Positions 1-11,296 of a DNA stretch of 64,000 nt are shown here, piece after piece (the first letter of the stretch is position 1; the number at the start of each line of letters is the position of its first letter). A program made the position numbers and the translations under genes. A model generated the notes under the pieces. The model was given only the letters and a program-made list of their open reading frames with translations, made no database searches and was not told the origin of the DNA. The DNA lies in NCBI GenBank assembly GCA_963210315.1, contig OY723299.1, positions 1,550,001 through 1,614,000 on the forward strand, in the 5' to 3' direction. The stretch comes from Rhynchopus euleeides. Its lineage: Eukaryota > Euglenozoa > Diplonemea > Diplonemida > Diplonemidae.

Positions 1-3000
1 CCTCTGAGGCTGTACAGCTCACTGAGGGCCGTGCCCTGCAGCTCGATGAATACGAAGCGCTCTGTTGGGATGCAGACGCAGACCCGCTCGTCGGGCTCAC
101 CTCGGGGCAGGTGCGGCAGCAGTACGACGGGGATCTGGATGCCCTGGTGAAGGATGCGAAGCTGATCGAGGGGCTCGAGTCGCAGCGCAGGGCCTCCGTC
201 ACCCTCTCCGACACATACCCTCCGCGCCGCCCGCAGACCCCGCGCCGCGGGGATAGGCCCCGCAGCACCCCTACGTTTGCCCTGGAGGACGCAATCCAGT
301 GCGAGTCGACGGGGCCCCTCTCCACCGCAGACTGGCCCGACTCCTCCAATGAGAGCATCGCAGGCGCCACCCTCACCGGGCAGCCGCCTGCCGGCGGGAC
401 ACCGCAGGCGGGCCGCAGGTTCGACCGTCTCGCCACCGAGCCCCAGCTGGGGCTGCTGTCCGGCGGGGGAGGGGGTGCTGACGAGGTTGACGATGCAGAC
501 TTTATGGGCTTCCGCTCGATGGTGACATGCCACGAGGGGAGCGAGGGTGTCGGGAGCGGCAGCGATTCGGGTGAGGAGGATGAGTGGGCTGAGGCTAACG
601 CGACCCCCACGCCCTGCAGGCCCCCCGCCGTGGTGAGGGAGACGCCTGTGCAGCAGAGGAGCAGCCCGGGTGGGGGTCGCCAGCGCAGGCAGCACAACAG
701 CAGCAGCGCCGCGCTGCCGCCGCCGGCGCCAGCCTCGACCCCGACTGGCCCTGCTGCCGGTGGTGGTGTTGTGGGCACACCGCCGCAGCAAAGCTGGGGT
801 GGTGGTGTTGCGCAGAGCAGGCCCGCAGCAGCGGCATCAGGGGGTCTGCAGGCCTGCCACCCGGGTGGCGCCGCCGCCGCTTCGCCGGAGCCGCAGCCGA
901 GGCGGAACCCGCCGTCGCCGGAGCGGAGGGGTGGCGGGCTGCGGCAGCGGCGGGGGGCCCAGGAGCTGCAGCAGTTGCAGCAGCAGCAGTCACCCAGCGT
1001 TCCGTTGGACCGCTTGGCCTGCACCCTGGAGCCGCCGGATTCCTTCGACCCTGCGGATGCGTTGTCGCCCCCGAGGGGGGGTGGTGGTGGTGGTGGTGGT
1101 GGCGTCCCTCTGCAGCTGCCCCTCGCAGCGCCGCCGCTGCCGGCGGGGCGCCGGCGGCGCCCCACCTGCAGCAGCTCCGAGGCGACGGAGCGCTCCGCAG
1201 GCAGCAGCAGCGCCGCCGCCGCGGCGCGGCAGCTCCCCGACATCCTGCGGCAGGCGAAGCGGGACGCGCGCGTCACAGCAGGGCTGCAGGAGCTCGACCG
1301 CCTCCACGGCAACGGCGACCTCACCGGGGAGGAGCACGCCGCGGCGGCGGCGGCGCTTCGCGCCGCTGCCGGGCCTGCCGCCCCCCCCACCCCCCCGGTG
1401 CGCCCGCGCAGCGGGGGTGGCGCCACCCCTCCGCGGCGGCCCTCGCCGCAGCAGCGCTGCGTCAGCAACAGCAGCAGCGCTGTGCTGCGGCCCGCGCCGA
1501 CGCTGTCCCCCCCGCGGCCCCAGCATGCGAGGAGGGGGGGCGACCAGCCCGGCAGCCCGCAGGCTGCCGCCCCTGCCGCGCAGCACCACCGGCACCACCC
1601 ACACCCACACCACCCCCCACACCGCCACCGCCACCGCGTTGTGACAACCCCGGTGGTGCCGCCACCGCCACAGCAGCAGCAGCAGCAGCACCACCCTGAC
1701 ACACCTGTCCTCCCAGACACGCTGGCTGAGAGGCACAGCGTCTGGGCACCGCCGAGCGGGGGTGGTGGCGGAAGGGTGTCACCCCCTGCACCTCATCCAG
1801 GGTCGCCACAGCGTGGTGGTGGCGTGGCCCCCCCCTCCCCAGGGGACGTGGTGCACGACGCAGCTGAGAGCCTCGGCTTCGCGGCGCGGAACCTGGGTAG
1901 GGTGACGGAGGAGCTGGTGTCGCTGATCCACACCACGGGGGTGGTGGCGGCGCGCTCCCCGTCGCCCCCACCGCAGGTGGTGGTGCAGCCGCAGATCAAC
2001 ATCAGCCCGCCGCAGGTGGAGGTTAACATCGAGCCCGCCCCGGCGCCGCATGTCGAGGTCAACCTCAACGACACGCCGCGGCTGCAGGGGAGCCCTGAGG
2101 CTGCTGCACTGGAGAGGATAGGCGACAGGGTTGCGGAGATGGCTGAGACAGTCGCCGACGCGACGAAGAAGGAGAAGGCAGGCAAGCTGGTGGCCCCCCT
2201 CCTCGCCGACCTCATCGTGAGGCAGATGATGAAGGGCGGCGGGGCGGCGCAGCCGCGCGGCGAGGTGTCCCGGGTGCAGCAGGTGTCGTCGTGCGATTCG
2301 CTGCCGCCGGCCCCCGCCCCGTCGCCCGTGATCCGCGGTGCGGCAGATGGGGCGGACCAGGTGATGACGCCCCCGGGTCCCACAGCGCCTGCCCCGACAC
2401 CCATCGGCCCGCTGTCTGACGAGCGGTTCCGGCACTTCCGGCACCGCCTGATAAATCTCTACGAGAGGTACCGCCCGGAGAAGCTGCCCAGTGTGGTGCC
2501 CACGCTGGCGCACTGCCGCGGTCACGAGGAGCATGCGTTGGGGATCCTGGTGGAGAAGTTCGGCCCCGAGCCGGCTCCACATGAGGATGTCTTCCACAAA
2601 CCCCTCCTTCAGGGCTGGGATCAGGTGTGTTGAGATACAGATTTGAGGGGTGGGTGGTGGTAAATTTCTTGGGTGTTGCTCCCCCCCGTTTGCCCCCTCT
2701 TTTCCCATGCATCCCGCCCAACAGGTCTTCAGCCCTGCCGGTGACATATTCTACATCAACTCTGCGACGCGGCAGAAGCAGTGGTGGCGGCCTGTGCGGC
2801 GGGAAGGGCTCACCACTGTGCCGCCCCCGCCGCCGCAGCCTGCGGCGCCTGCTGCGCGCGACTGGGGAGGCGACGTGTTTGTGCGGTCGATGAAGGAGAT
2901 GGGCGGCGTTGCACGCCCGTGGTGGGAGAAGTCGCACACACCCGAAGGGGCAGTGTCGCACCCACCCAACCTCGACTACAGCGCAGAGTCGTCGAACTAT

Positions 3001-3132
3001 GACGCGACACAGACACAGGCACCGCTGCCTCGGTCGAAGGAAAGCGGGTCAAACCCGCAGGATTTTTACACCCCACTGCCACCGAAGCCACAGACGCGCA
3101 TTTTCGGCGCCCCAGGCCCAGGTTACGGTTGA
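1..3132 (+). CDS. Partial low-complexity protein with C-terminal WW-like domain (5' end outside window)
   Basis: The frame is open from base 3, so the gene starts upstream of the window. Exon 1 runs to 2624; a 100-nt GT-AG intron (2625-2724) separates it from exon 2 (2725-3132, stop TGA). Without splicing the frame stops two codons later. Most of the protein is disordered: Gly, Pro, Gln, His and Ala runs with many Ser-Pro. At about 2421-2570 there is an ordered helical stretch with the pattern Y..Y.P.KL..V...L....GHE...L..KFGPEP, a module I recognise from many protist proteins, with no firm function. The intron splits a WW-like domain: spliced text reads GWDQ-VFSPAGDIFYIN, then QKQWWRP, with both tryptophans, the Tyr and the closing Pro in place. 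A role in binding proline-rich ligands is inferred from the domain only. No catalytic domain is seen in the visible part. Confidence 0.75.
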
Positions 3133-3948
3133 ACGTGGTGTTCGGTTCGCGTCCTCTTCAGGCGGTCTCCAGGGAAAGGTTCGGGCAAAACGACCCGGAT
3201 TGTGGGATCTCCGTCAGGAATGGGGTGTGGGGGGTGGGGTGTGTGGGTCGCGCCGACCGTTGCCGCCTTGGTTGGCAGTCGGCATTGTATGTTCAATAGA
3301 GCGGGGAGGGGCGAGTCACGACACTGTGTTGTCTCATGGGGTTGCGTGGTTCATTCCTGGGGGGAGGGAGACTTGGTTGCAACGTTGGTGTCACAGAATA
3401 GAACCCCTGTAGGCTGGCCCTCGAATATGCTGTGTCAAACATCACAGATCGGGGCTGACTTGCCCGTGCGGACGAAGTCACGTCCAGGCACGGCGTGTGG
3501 AACGCTTTGCTAAAGACGTCAGAACCAAGTCGGCCATGCTTTGCAAGTGGGAACAGGGTATACACTTAGATTTGTTAGAGGGCACTTCTTGTCCAGGGTT
3601 GCCTGTATTACCGTGATGGGGAGGTCATCCTAATGTGGCTTCATCCTCTCGGTGTTTTGCTGAGGGGAAGGCCAGGTGGGTGGTCTCCGATGCTGTCATC
3701 ATCCGACTGGCTGTCACGTGGGGACGAGGCAATCTCGATGCGGGGTGCCCGCTGGTGCCTCCCCCGTTTCCACATCTCATCTTTGCAGAGGCGAAAGCTT
3801 TGCACTCCTGCACACCGCGCACACCCTGTTCCCCCTTGTGTGCATAGGTCAGCATCACACCGTGCCATCCCACAGCACCACACACACCACACACACCGCC
3901 TGCAGGACTCAATCTTGAGACACATCAGACAACAACAGATAAGACACA
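3133..3948. other. Intergenic spacer
   Basis: This holds the 3' flank of the WW-domain gene and the 5' flank of the secreted repeat protein. Short open frames here lack coding character. The last 100 bases are rich in CAC/ACAC runs just before the downstream start. No RNA gene or inverted repeat is seen. Confidence 0.6.
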
Positions 3949-6900
3949 ATGCACGGTGCATGCACGGCCGCGCTGGCCCTGCTCTTCGCAGGGGCAGCGG
4001 CAGGTGCAGGGACGCCCCTGGTGTGCTCTGCAGGGGGGCCTGCTGAGGTGTGCGTGACGGTGGAGGCCGCGCTGGAGGCCAGCATCCGCACGTGTGTGGA
4101 TGGCGGGTCTGCAGCGGGGGCGAGCGGCGGGATCGCCCTGTCGGGCGGGCTGGCCGGAAAGACGCCGTTCGTGACGTCGCCGTCGACGGAGGGGACGATG
4201 TCGTGTGCGGGTGGGGTGGCGACGCTGAAGCTGTCGGCCACGGCGTCGGTCGTGCAGCTGGCGGACAACCTGCCGATGGGCGGGACGCTGCTGACGGTGG
4301 AGCTGGTGGTGGCGCAGGCACAGGGCAGCCTTAGCGTCGAGTGGTCGGGGACGCTTGTGGGAGGGAAGATCGGGTCCCCGTCGTCGGGGCTGGAGGTCGG
4401 GTTCACAGTCGGGAAGGCGTCGGCGGGGGCTGCGGTGGGGACCACGCTGTACGTCGACATTGAGGACCTGTCGGAGGTGTTGGGTGTGGATGTGGACCTG
4501 GACCTGCCGTCGCGGCTGACGTACACGGAGGCAGGGCTGCCCTTCTTCGACGAGAGCATCGTGGGGTCGGCGGCGTCGTGCCCCTTCAACACCCTGTCGG
4601 TGCTGCCGGAGCTGTCCATCCCTGGGGTGCACGCAGCCCTGCAGGTGACCGCGGCCACGGCGGACGTGTGCGCGTTTGTGGCAGGAGACGGGGCGACACC
4701 CTTTGTGCGTGTGGCGGCGGGGACCGCGGCACCCGTGTCCGTGAACGGGCTGTCGCTGGGCGGGCTGTCGGTGGAGGTGACGGCGGCGTACGCCGGGGCA
4801 GCGGTGGAGTGGAGCGGGTCGCTGTCCGCGTCGGCGACGGTGTTCGGTACGGTGTCGTCGGCCGTGTCGGCAGAGTTCAGCGCCACGGCGCTGGAGGCGC
4901 TGGAGGTTCAGGTGGCGGTGACGAAGCCTGCCTTCAGCGTGTCCGGGACGGTGTCGTACGCGTCCGGTGGGTGCACGTCGGCCAACGCGGGGACGGTGAC
5001 GGTGTCGGTCCCGAGCGCGGGGCTGAGTGCTGCGGGGACGATTGCGCAGAAGGACGGGTGCGGGGCGGACGGGACGACGGGTGAGTGGGCCATCACGGTG
5101 GTGTCCGCGGACGCGCTGGAGGTGTCGGGCGTGGCGGTGAAGGAGGTGAACCTGGAACTGGCGTCGGCCGTGGCTGCCAACGGGGCGGTGTCGTGGGCCG
5201 GTAGCATCCGCGGGACGGTGGAGTTGGGGACGGGGAACAGCGCTTCGGCAGCCATCGCGTTCGACGGTGCGGCGGCGAAGATCACGTCGTTCGATGTGCA
5301 GGGGGCGGTGGCGATCGGGCCCGTGAGCGGCGGGGTGTCGCTGAGCGTGGCCGACGGTGTGATGACCGGTAGCGGGTCGCTGGCCTTCGCGGGGGCGGAC
5401 GCAGAGTCGTCGCTGCCGACCTTCACGGCACAGGTGACGCATGTCAGCACGTACACGCCGGACAACGCAGACCTGCCGCTGTGGGATGTGGCGGGGCAGC
5501 TGGCGTCGTTCGAGGCGAGCGGGTTCGCCCTGTCGGACGTGCGCGTCGCCCTGCAGGGGCAGGACGCGTCGGTGGCGTGGACTGGGTCGTTCGAGGGGGC
5601 GAGCACGTTGGAGGGGAGTGCCGTGACGCTGCGGGCGGACATCGCAGACAACAAGTTCTCGTCCCTGACGGGGACGGTGACTGTGTCCGGGAACGGGGTG
5701 GCCTTTGAGGGGCAGGTGGAGATCACGGCAGGGGCCGGAGGGTGCGCCACAGTGTCGGGGGACGGGGAGCTGACGCTGACGGCGACATCGCACGTCTTCA
5801 CCGCGTCGCTGAACTACGACAAGTGTGCCACGGCACCCGGGGCGGTGAAGTTTGCGGTGTCCGGGACGGCGCAGCAGGTCGGGTTTGAGGCGCTCACGCT
5901 GTCGTCCGTGGTGGTGGAGCTGACGGGGAAGGTGCCCAGCACAGGGTCGGCGCTTGCGTGGGAGGGGACGCTGGAGGGGGCGGCGAACCTGTTCGGGGGG
6001 TCGTCGCATGCGTCCGTCGCGTTTGCCAATGGGAAGCTGCAGGCGGTGTCGCTGTCGACCCTCTTCATGACCAGCAACGGGCTGCTGTCATCCACCTTCG
6101 GGCTTGACTACGTCAACAGCTGCAACACCCCGTCGACGGGGAGCGGGACGGCGACGCTGCGCCTCAAGGGGGCTGCCGACCTGGTGTTCAACGCGGATGT
6201 GGCGTACCACAAGTGCACGGGGGCGATGGAGCTGGCAGGGTCTGTCGCCGGGTCCTGGAACGGGCCTGCGGGGACGCGCTTCACCGGGATGACTGTGGCC
6301 CTTGCGGCAACCGGGAGCGGGGACGAGACGCTGAGCTCGCGGAAGTGGACCGGGACCATCACGGCGACGACGTCGGCAGGGCTGTCTGCAGAGATTGCGG
6401 TGACGACGGGGAGCGAATCGTCTGTGGAGGCGACGCTGACGTACAATGACGCGGACAAGGTGCTGGTGTCGGCGACGGTCGGGACGGACTGCAAGGGGAC
6501 GGGTATGGTGGCGCTGACGAACCTGCCGCACAACATCCCTGCCATGGAGCTGGAGGTGTCCTTCTCGAAGCCGTGCGGGCAGGGGTCGACGAAGGCGTGG
6601 ACGGTGAGCGGGCAGCTGTCGGAGCTGAAGATCCCGTTCTTCGGGAAGTCCATCACCCTGCCGTCCCCCACGGTGCAGGTGTCCTCCGATGCGGCTGGGA
6701 AGAAGACGGTGTCGATCAAGGGGCCCTTCCTCGGGGACTACGAGCTGGACCTGTCCATCCCGCTGCCGCTGAAGGCGGCGGACATCACGCTGCGTGGCGG
6801 GCTCCGGTCGGGCAAGGCGGGCAGCCCGGGGGGCTTTGCGTCTGCGTGGCAGGGCAGCGGGTCGCCGTTTGCAGGGTCGCTGGGGGCGGCGGCGCCTGGA

Positions 6901-9087
6901 CTCTTCAACGGGCTGAAGGGGCTGCGCCTCGCAGACGTGGGCATCGATGTGGCCTTCGGCGGGACGGTGTCGCTCACAGCGTCCGGCAGCGCGTTCGGCC
7001 TTGCCTTTGACGTGGCGGTCGGGGTGGAGAAGGTGCGCACAGGGTGGAGCTACGGGATGGCCTTCACGGCGTCGGGGGCATCCGTGTCGTCCCCATCGGG
7101 GATGCCTGCGGTGGTCGGGAACGTGCTGAAGCAGCTGGCGCCGACGTACGTGCGGTTCTCCGTGGCGAAAGCGAAGATGACGATCCAGGGGGTGGAGCTG
7201 CGCCAGGGCTTCTCGCTGGCCGCGTTCCTCGGGGCGGACAGTGGGGTGATGCAGTCGGTGAAGGCGATTGCCCCGTCGTCGCTGAAGTCGCAGATCACGT
7301 CCGCTGAGGGGAGCGGGAGCGGGGCCGGGTTGACGGTGGTGGCGGACATCAAGTCGGCGACACAGATGAACGTGTTTGTGATGCTTGCGGGCAACATCCC
7401 GCTCGGGTCCCCCAAGGTGGTGCTGAAGGAGGTGGCGCTGGCGTTTGTGCTGAAGACGGGCCCGCCGGAGTTCGGGTTCAACGTGGTGCTCGACTTCACC
7501 GTCGGGTCCGGGGGTAACGCGCAGACCTTCACGACGGCGGGGTTCATCAGCCTGTCGGCGACGGGGTCGCTGACGGTGGCGCTGTCGGTCGACTCCCCGC
7601 AGCCGTGGAGCAAGCCGTTCGGGATCCCCGGGGTGAAGGTGCTGTTCCCGCTGGGGGTGAAGATGACCATCACGCCCGCGCTGCTGCCGTCGCAGTTTGC
7701 GCTGATCGGGGGGATGCAGATCGCGGGTGTGACGGGGACGGTGGCGCTCGGGGCGGACCTGCAGGACTTCACGAAGACGGCGTTCAAGGGGGAGGTCCTG
7801 AACCTCGACTTCAAGCGCATCATCACCGACATTGCACAGTGCAACTCGTGCCTGGGCCCCGTGGGTGGGGTGATTGCTGACATGTCGCTTGATAAGTTCA
7901 GCGCCTCCTTCAACCCGGACCCGGTCAACCCCGTGGTGATCCAGATCGCGGACGTGAGCGCGACCATCCCGGCGGGGATCCACATCGACGTGCAGAACCT
8001 GGAGCTGTGGGGGGTGGTGCGCATCGCCGAGGCGAAGTTCAGCGTCTCGAAGGGCGGGATGTCGGCCTCCTTCAAGGCGGACAAGATCGACTGGTCCGTC
8101 ATCCAGATCACGAGTGCGGACGGGAGGTCGGGCCCGTCCTTCTCGATGGCGCTCACCCCCTCGAGCCAGTACCTCAAGGTCGACGGGCGGGCGCAGATCC
8201 TGGGGCGCGCTGTGACGCTGCTGCTGGAGATGTCGGACAGCAAGGTGTCCGGGCGGTTCGCGTACGACATCGGGGCGGGGATGTCCGCGGCGGTGACGCT
8301 GGACACGCGTGGGCGCCCGGGGCAGCGCGGGTTCAAGAACACCATCACCGGGTCCATCAAGGCCGACATCATTGCGCGCACGGTGACGGCGGCGACGAAG
8401 TTCCTGTCCGACCTGAAGGCGGACGCGGACCGTGACCTGAATGCCGCAAACCGGGACCTGAACAACGCGAAGGGCAAGCTGGACGCGGCCAACCGGGACC
8501 TGCAGAAGGCGAAGAATGATGCGTCGAGCAAGGTCGGTGGTGCGAAACGCACGGTCGACAGGCTGTCGAGGGACGCGGACAGCAAGCGCAGCTCGTGCAA
8601 GTCGAAGGAGAGGCGGTGCAAGAAGAAGTTCTGGACGTGCGGGTCTGTTGCAATCTGCTGGACGGAGTACGGGGTGGTCAAGGGGTCGCTCGAGGCTGCC
8701 TCCCTCACGCTTGCGGGGGTGCAGAAGACTGTGGAGGGCGCCGTCACGGCAGCGCAGGGGACCGTGACTGCGGCGAAGGGGACGGTGAGCGCCGCGCAGG
8801 CGACGGTGAACGTGGCCAAGGGCGTGGTGGGCGCCTTCAACGACATTGCGCGTGCTGTGGGCGGGGCCCTGAAGAACGCGCTGCGCATCCACTCGCTGAC
8901 CTTCTCCAACACCCTGACGAACGGGGCGGCGGCTGTCGGGTTCTCTGTCGACATGACCATTGTCGGGAAGCGTGTGAGGTACGGCTTCCGCGTGTCGCTG
9001 TCCTACTCCGCCTTCAAGGACGCCATCTACAAGGAGTTCAGGCGCCTCATGAAGTCGGCTTGGGGGAAGAAGATCCCGAAGCTGTAA
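3949..9087 (+). CDS. Large secreted repeat protein with C-terminal coiled coil (unrecognised family)
   Basis: A single exon encodes 1712 residues. The ATG at 3949 is followed by a classic signal peptide (hydrophobic ALALLFAGAAAG core, likely cut near residue 20), so the product should enter the secretory pathway; no later transmembrane helix is obvious. Residues about 100-850 hold six diverged repeats spaced 125-157 residues apart, each with a WxG core (Trp near 130, 286, 415, 543, 668, 799) and several with paired cysteines, Ser/Thr/Val/Gly rich and presumably beta-structured. Residues 850-1480 are also beta-like, Gly/Val rich. From about 1486 to 1655 there is an Asp/Asn/Ala/Lys-rich heptad-like coil (repeats of DLNAANRDL type and AAKGTVSAAQ type) broken by a small Cys-rich patch (CKSKERRCKKKFWTCG). 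The C-terminus is basic and ends KKIPKL. An extracellular matrix or adhesin-like role is inference; I do not recognise the family. Long antisense open frames here are GC-composition shadows. Confidence 0.85.
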   Translation: MHGACTAALALLFAGAAAGAGTPLVCSAGGPAEVCVTVEAALEASIRTCVDGGSAAGASGGIALSGGLAGKTPFVTSPSTEGTMSCAGGVATLKLSATASVVQLADNLPMGGTLLTVELVVAQAQGSLSVEWSGTLVGGKIGSPSSGLEVGFTVGKASAGAAVGTTLYVDIEDLSEVLGVDVDLDLPSRLTYTEAGLPFFDESIVGSAASCPFNTLSVLPELSIPGVHAALQVTAATADVCAFVAGDGATPFVRVAAGTAAPVSVNGLSLGGLSVEVTAAYAGAAVEWSGSLSASATVFGTVSSAVSAEFSATALEALEVQVAVTKPAFSVSGTVSYASGGCTSANAGTVTVSVPSAGLSAAGTIAQKDGCGADGTTGEWAITVVSADALEVSGVAVKEVNLELASAVAANGAVSWAGSIRGTVELGTGNSASAAIAFDGAAAKITSFDVQGAVAIGPVSGGVSLSVADGVMTGSGSLAFAGADAESSLPTFTAQVTHVSTYTPDNADLPLWDVAGQLASFEASGFALSDVRVALQGQDASVAWTGSFEGASTLEGSAVTLRADIADNKFSSLTGTVTVSGNGVAFEGQVEITAGAGGCATVSGDGELTLTATSHVFTASLNYDKCATAPGAVKFAVSGTAQQVGFEALTLSSVVVELTGKVPSTGSALAWEGTLEGAANLFGGSSHASVAFANGKLQAVSLSTLFMTSNGLLSSTFGLDYVNSCNTPSTGSGTATLRLKGAADLVFNADVAYHKCTGAMELAGSVAGSWNGPAGTRFTGMTVALAATGSGDETLSSRKWTGTITATTSAGLSAEIAVTTGSESSVEATLTYNDADKVLVSATVGTDCKGTGMVALTNLPHNIPAMELEVSFSKPCGQGSTKAWTVSGQLSELKIPFFGKSITLPSPTVQVSSDAAGKKTVSIKGPFLGDYELDLSIPLPLKAADITLRGGLRSGKAGSPGGFASAWQGSGSPFAGSLGAAAPGLFNGLKGLRLADVGIDVAFGGTVSLTASGSAFGLAFDVAVGVEKVRTGWSYGMAFTASGASVSSPSGMPAVVGNVLKQLAPTYVRFSVAKAKMTIQGVELRQGFSLAAFLGADSGVMQSVKAIAPSSLKSQITSAEGSGSGAGLTVVADIKSATQMNVFVMLAGNIPLGSPKVVLKEVALAFVLKTGPPEFGFNVVLDFTVGSGGNAQTFTTAGFISLSATGSLTVALSVDSPQPWSKPFGIPGVKVLFPLGVKMTITPALLPSQFALIGGMQIAGVTGTVALGADLQDFTKTAFKGEVLNLDFKRIITDIAQCNSCLGPVGGVIADMSLDKFSASFNPDPVNPVVIQIADVSATIPAGIHIDVQNLELWGVVRIAEAKFSVSKGGMSASFKADKIDWSVIQITSADGRSGPSFSMALTPSSQYLKVDGRAQILGRAVTLLLEMSDSKVSGRFAYDIGAGMSAAVTLDTRGRPGQRGFKNTITGSIKADIIARTVTAATKFLSDLKADADRDLNAANRDLNNAKGKLDAANRDLQKAKNDASSKVGGAKRTVDRLSRDADSKRSSCKSKERRCKKKFWTCGSVAICWTEYGVVKGSLEAASLTLAGVQKTVEGAVTAAQGTVTAAKGTVSAAQATVNVAKGVVGAFNDIARAVGGALKNALRIHSLTFSNTLTNGAAAVGFSVDMTIVGKRVRYGFRVSLSYSAFKDAIYKEFRRLMKSAWGKKIPKL

Positions 9088-11296
9088 GCTGTGCGTGCGG
9101 GTATTTCCTGCGCGCTGCCGTCTCCGCCGTCCGCCATTCAAGCAGTAGCCGGAGGATGCAAAGCGGCTGATCAGAACCAGAAAACAGAAAGAGTGCCAGA
9201 AGAGGCAGAATTCTCTAGTGTAGTATAGCAGCACACGGATGCAGGCGATTGGGGGTGAGGGCATTTGCATGTGCCGTCATATTTGCAATCTGCCCTTTAT
9301 CCCAGAGCCCTCTCCATTTGTGCATTTCTACTTCAAACTTAATCTCAAATCCTTCAAATCGTGCAACTTCCTGAAAACCCAAACGAACTCTTCACCCCCC
9401 AACGAGAATTCAAATTCAAAGAAGTGAAACAAAAAAGACCCTACACGAAGGCACACTTACCGGCTGTCGATGATGCAGTGCGGGCACACTGGCTGTGGCA
9501 TTCGCGCTTCCCCCTTTGATTTGAATGCCACTGCCACCTGCACCTAATTCTCTAGGCTGGGTAGGTAGGGGGTGAGGCTTGGCCGGCAGGGCTGTTGCGG
9601 CAGCACCCCATCGCCATCACAGCGCCAGAGAGTCGGCTAGCTCCGCTAGGGACGACCCACTGGCACTGGCACTGGCAATGGTGCTTCCACCACAAACATA
9701 CCCACAGCCCTGCACCTTTTGCATCCCTCTCCACAGACACTCGCCAACGCCACAGCGCGCGTCTGAGGATGCAGAGCTATCCCGGCAGCTCGCCCCCCAG
9801 TACCCACCCTCGCAGTGTTGTGCACCCCTGCATCGACGGCTGTGTGTTGTGTGCCCAGTGCAATCACGAATCCTTGAGTCAGGGCTGTGGGTATGTTTCT
9901 TTGCCTTTTCCCCCTGTTCATCGATCCCTTCCTCCTTCCCCCCCCCTGTTTTTATCCAGTTCTTTTTTTGTTCTCTTTTTTTTTGGTGGTGGGTTTTTTT
10001 GTGTTTCTTGCCTTTCAGCATCCGAACACAAAAATCCCGGCAGCCAGGCTGCAAGAAAGAGGAGGGGGAAGTGCGGGGCCTGCACCCGACCGTTTTTCCG
10101 ACGCCGATCAACCTCACATCCCATGTTTGGGTGTTCCTGGTGAGGCTGTGTTGATTTCTTCCTCAGCCTCTCCATACCCCTCTCTCCCTCTCTGAATGCT
10201 GCCTGCAACCAACCAACTCCCTCTCCTGTTCCGAGACGTCCGCGGGGGTCATGCGCTAGGTCCGTGCCAGCGCTGATCCATCGCTTCTTATCACTATTCG
10301 AGGCGCCTTACTTCCTATACTCCCCTCTTCCCTTTTCCCCGTTCTTTACGATACCTTCCCTCTCGCATGTGTTGTCACGCCGGGAAAGTTTGTGTTTGAA
10401 TGCTGCACGCGCCGCGCACCAGCAGCCCGCACACACCCTGCCCCGACGCGACGCCGCCATCACGCCATGAGATTTATTATTCACACCACGGCATGCGGTG
10501 GGGGTTCCCCTGCGTTGAGGGGGGCGGAGTGGAAACACACACCCCCCCTGCATGGAACCACTCGCATGTTGCGGTCCCCGACGCGCCACAGCAGTCGCGG
10601 TGCAGCTCTGCTGCCCGTCGGGGCCGTGCCAGGCATCCTGCCGGCTACCCTGAGGGCAATGCAACCATACCGAACTGCTGATGCGAATTGCATCCAATCA
10701 AGGATGGCATGTGATGTGTGTGTGTGAAGTCCGTGTGTCCGCTATGTGATCCCGCCGCAGACAAAACCCACCTGCGCTGCAGGCTACAGGGGCCGACCCA
10801 TTGTCGGCCTCGTGCAGGCAGCGCAGACGGTGCAGCAGGTGGTGTGGATCGTAGCTGTGGGTCCCGGATGTGTGTGTTTCTCGTCTTGGTGGCTCTGCTC
10901 GATGTCTCATGCGGGAAGCCTACGCCATTCTGCGAGGCTGTGTAGCCTTGCGGTATCCGTGCCACACCCACACGCAGCATGCCAGCCGATGAGGGTGCAG
11001 AAGAGAGATGGTCACGCGATGTGTGAGAGCATCCCCGCAAACACCAGCCCCCCTCCCCCCCTGCCATTTTTTGCTTCACCAGGCCCGCTGCCCGCCTCTG
11101 CCTTTGTCATGCCTTCACCACACCCTCACGTCACCCACAGACACCCCAGGCACACGCCGTGCCCACCACCCCCACCTCCCCTTCTCAGCGGGACGTGGTG
11201 GGCCCGGCACACATCTGTGCGTCCTGACGAGGTCTCCGCACACGCTGCTCGCCCGTCTGGGGGTCCCGCCCTGCACAGGGCACACCCGGCTGCACA
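9088..11296. other. Long intergenic region
   Basis: About 2.2 kb between the secreted protein and VPS15. It contains T-rich and C-rich tracts (9950-10010, 11040-11060) and several short frames up to 191 codons that read as low-complexity noise. I see no inverted repeat, RNA gene or recognisable domain. The 3' UTR of the upstream gene and the promoter or leader of VPS15 must lie here but are not delimited by any clear signal. Confidence 0.55.

Noticed and set aside
6088-9270. A 1060-codon antisense open frame, and others like it at 3925-6009 and 7050-8960
   Set aside because: They lie opposite the 1712-residue gene, are Arg/His/Pro rich, and reflect third-position GC bias; the plus-strand frame has a signal peptide and repeats.
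9579-10154. 191-codon open frame in the spacer before VPS15
   Set aside because: Composition is dominated by Phe/Ser/Pro from T-rich and C-rich tracts; no homology-like motif.
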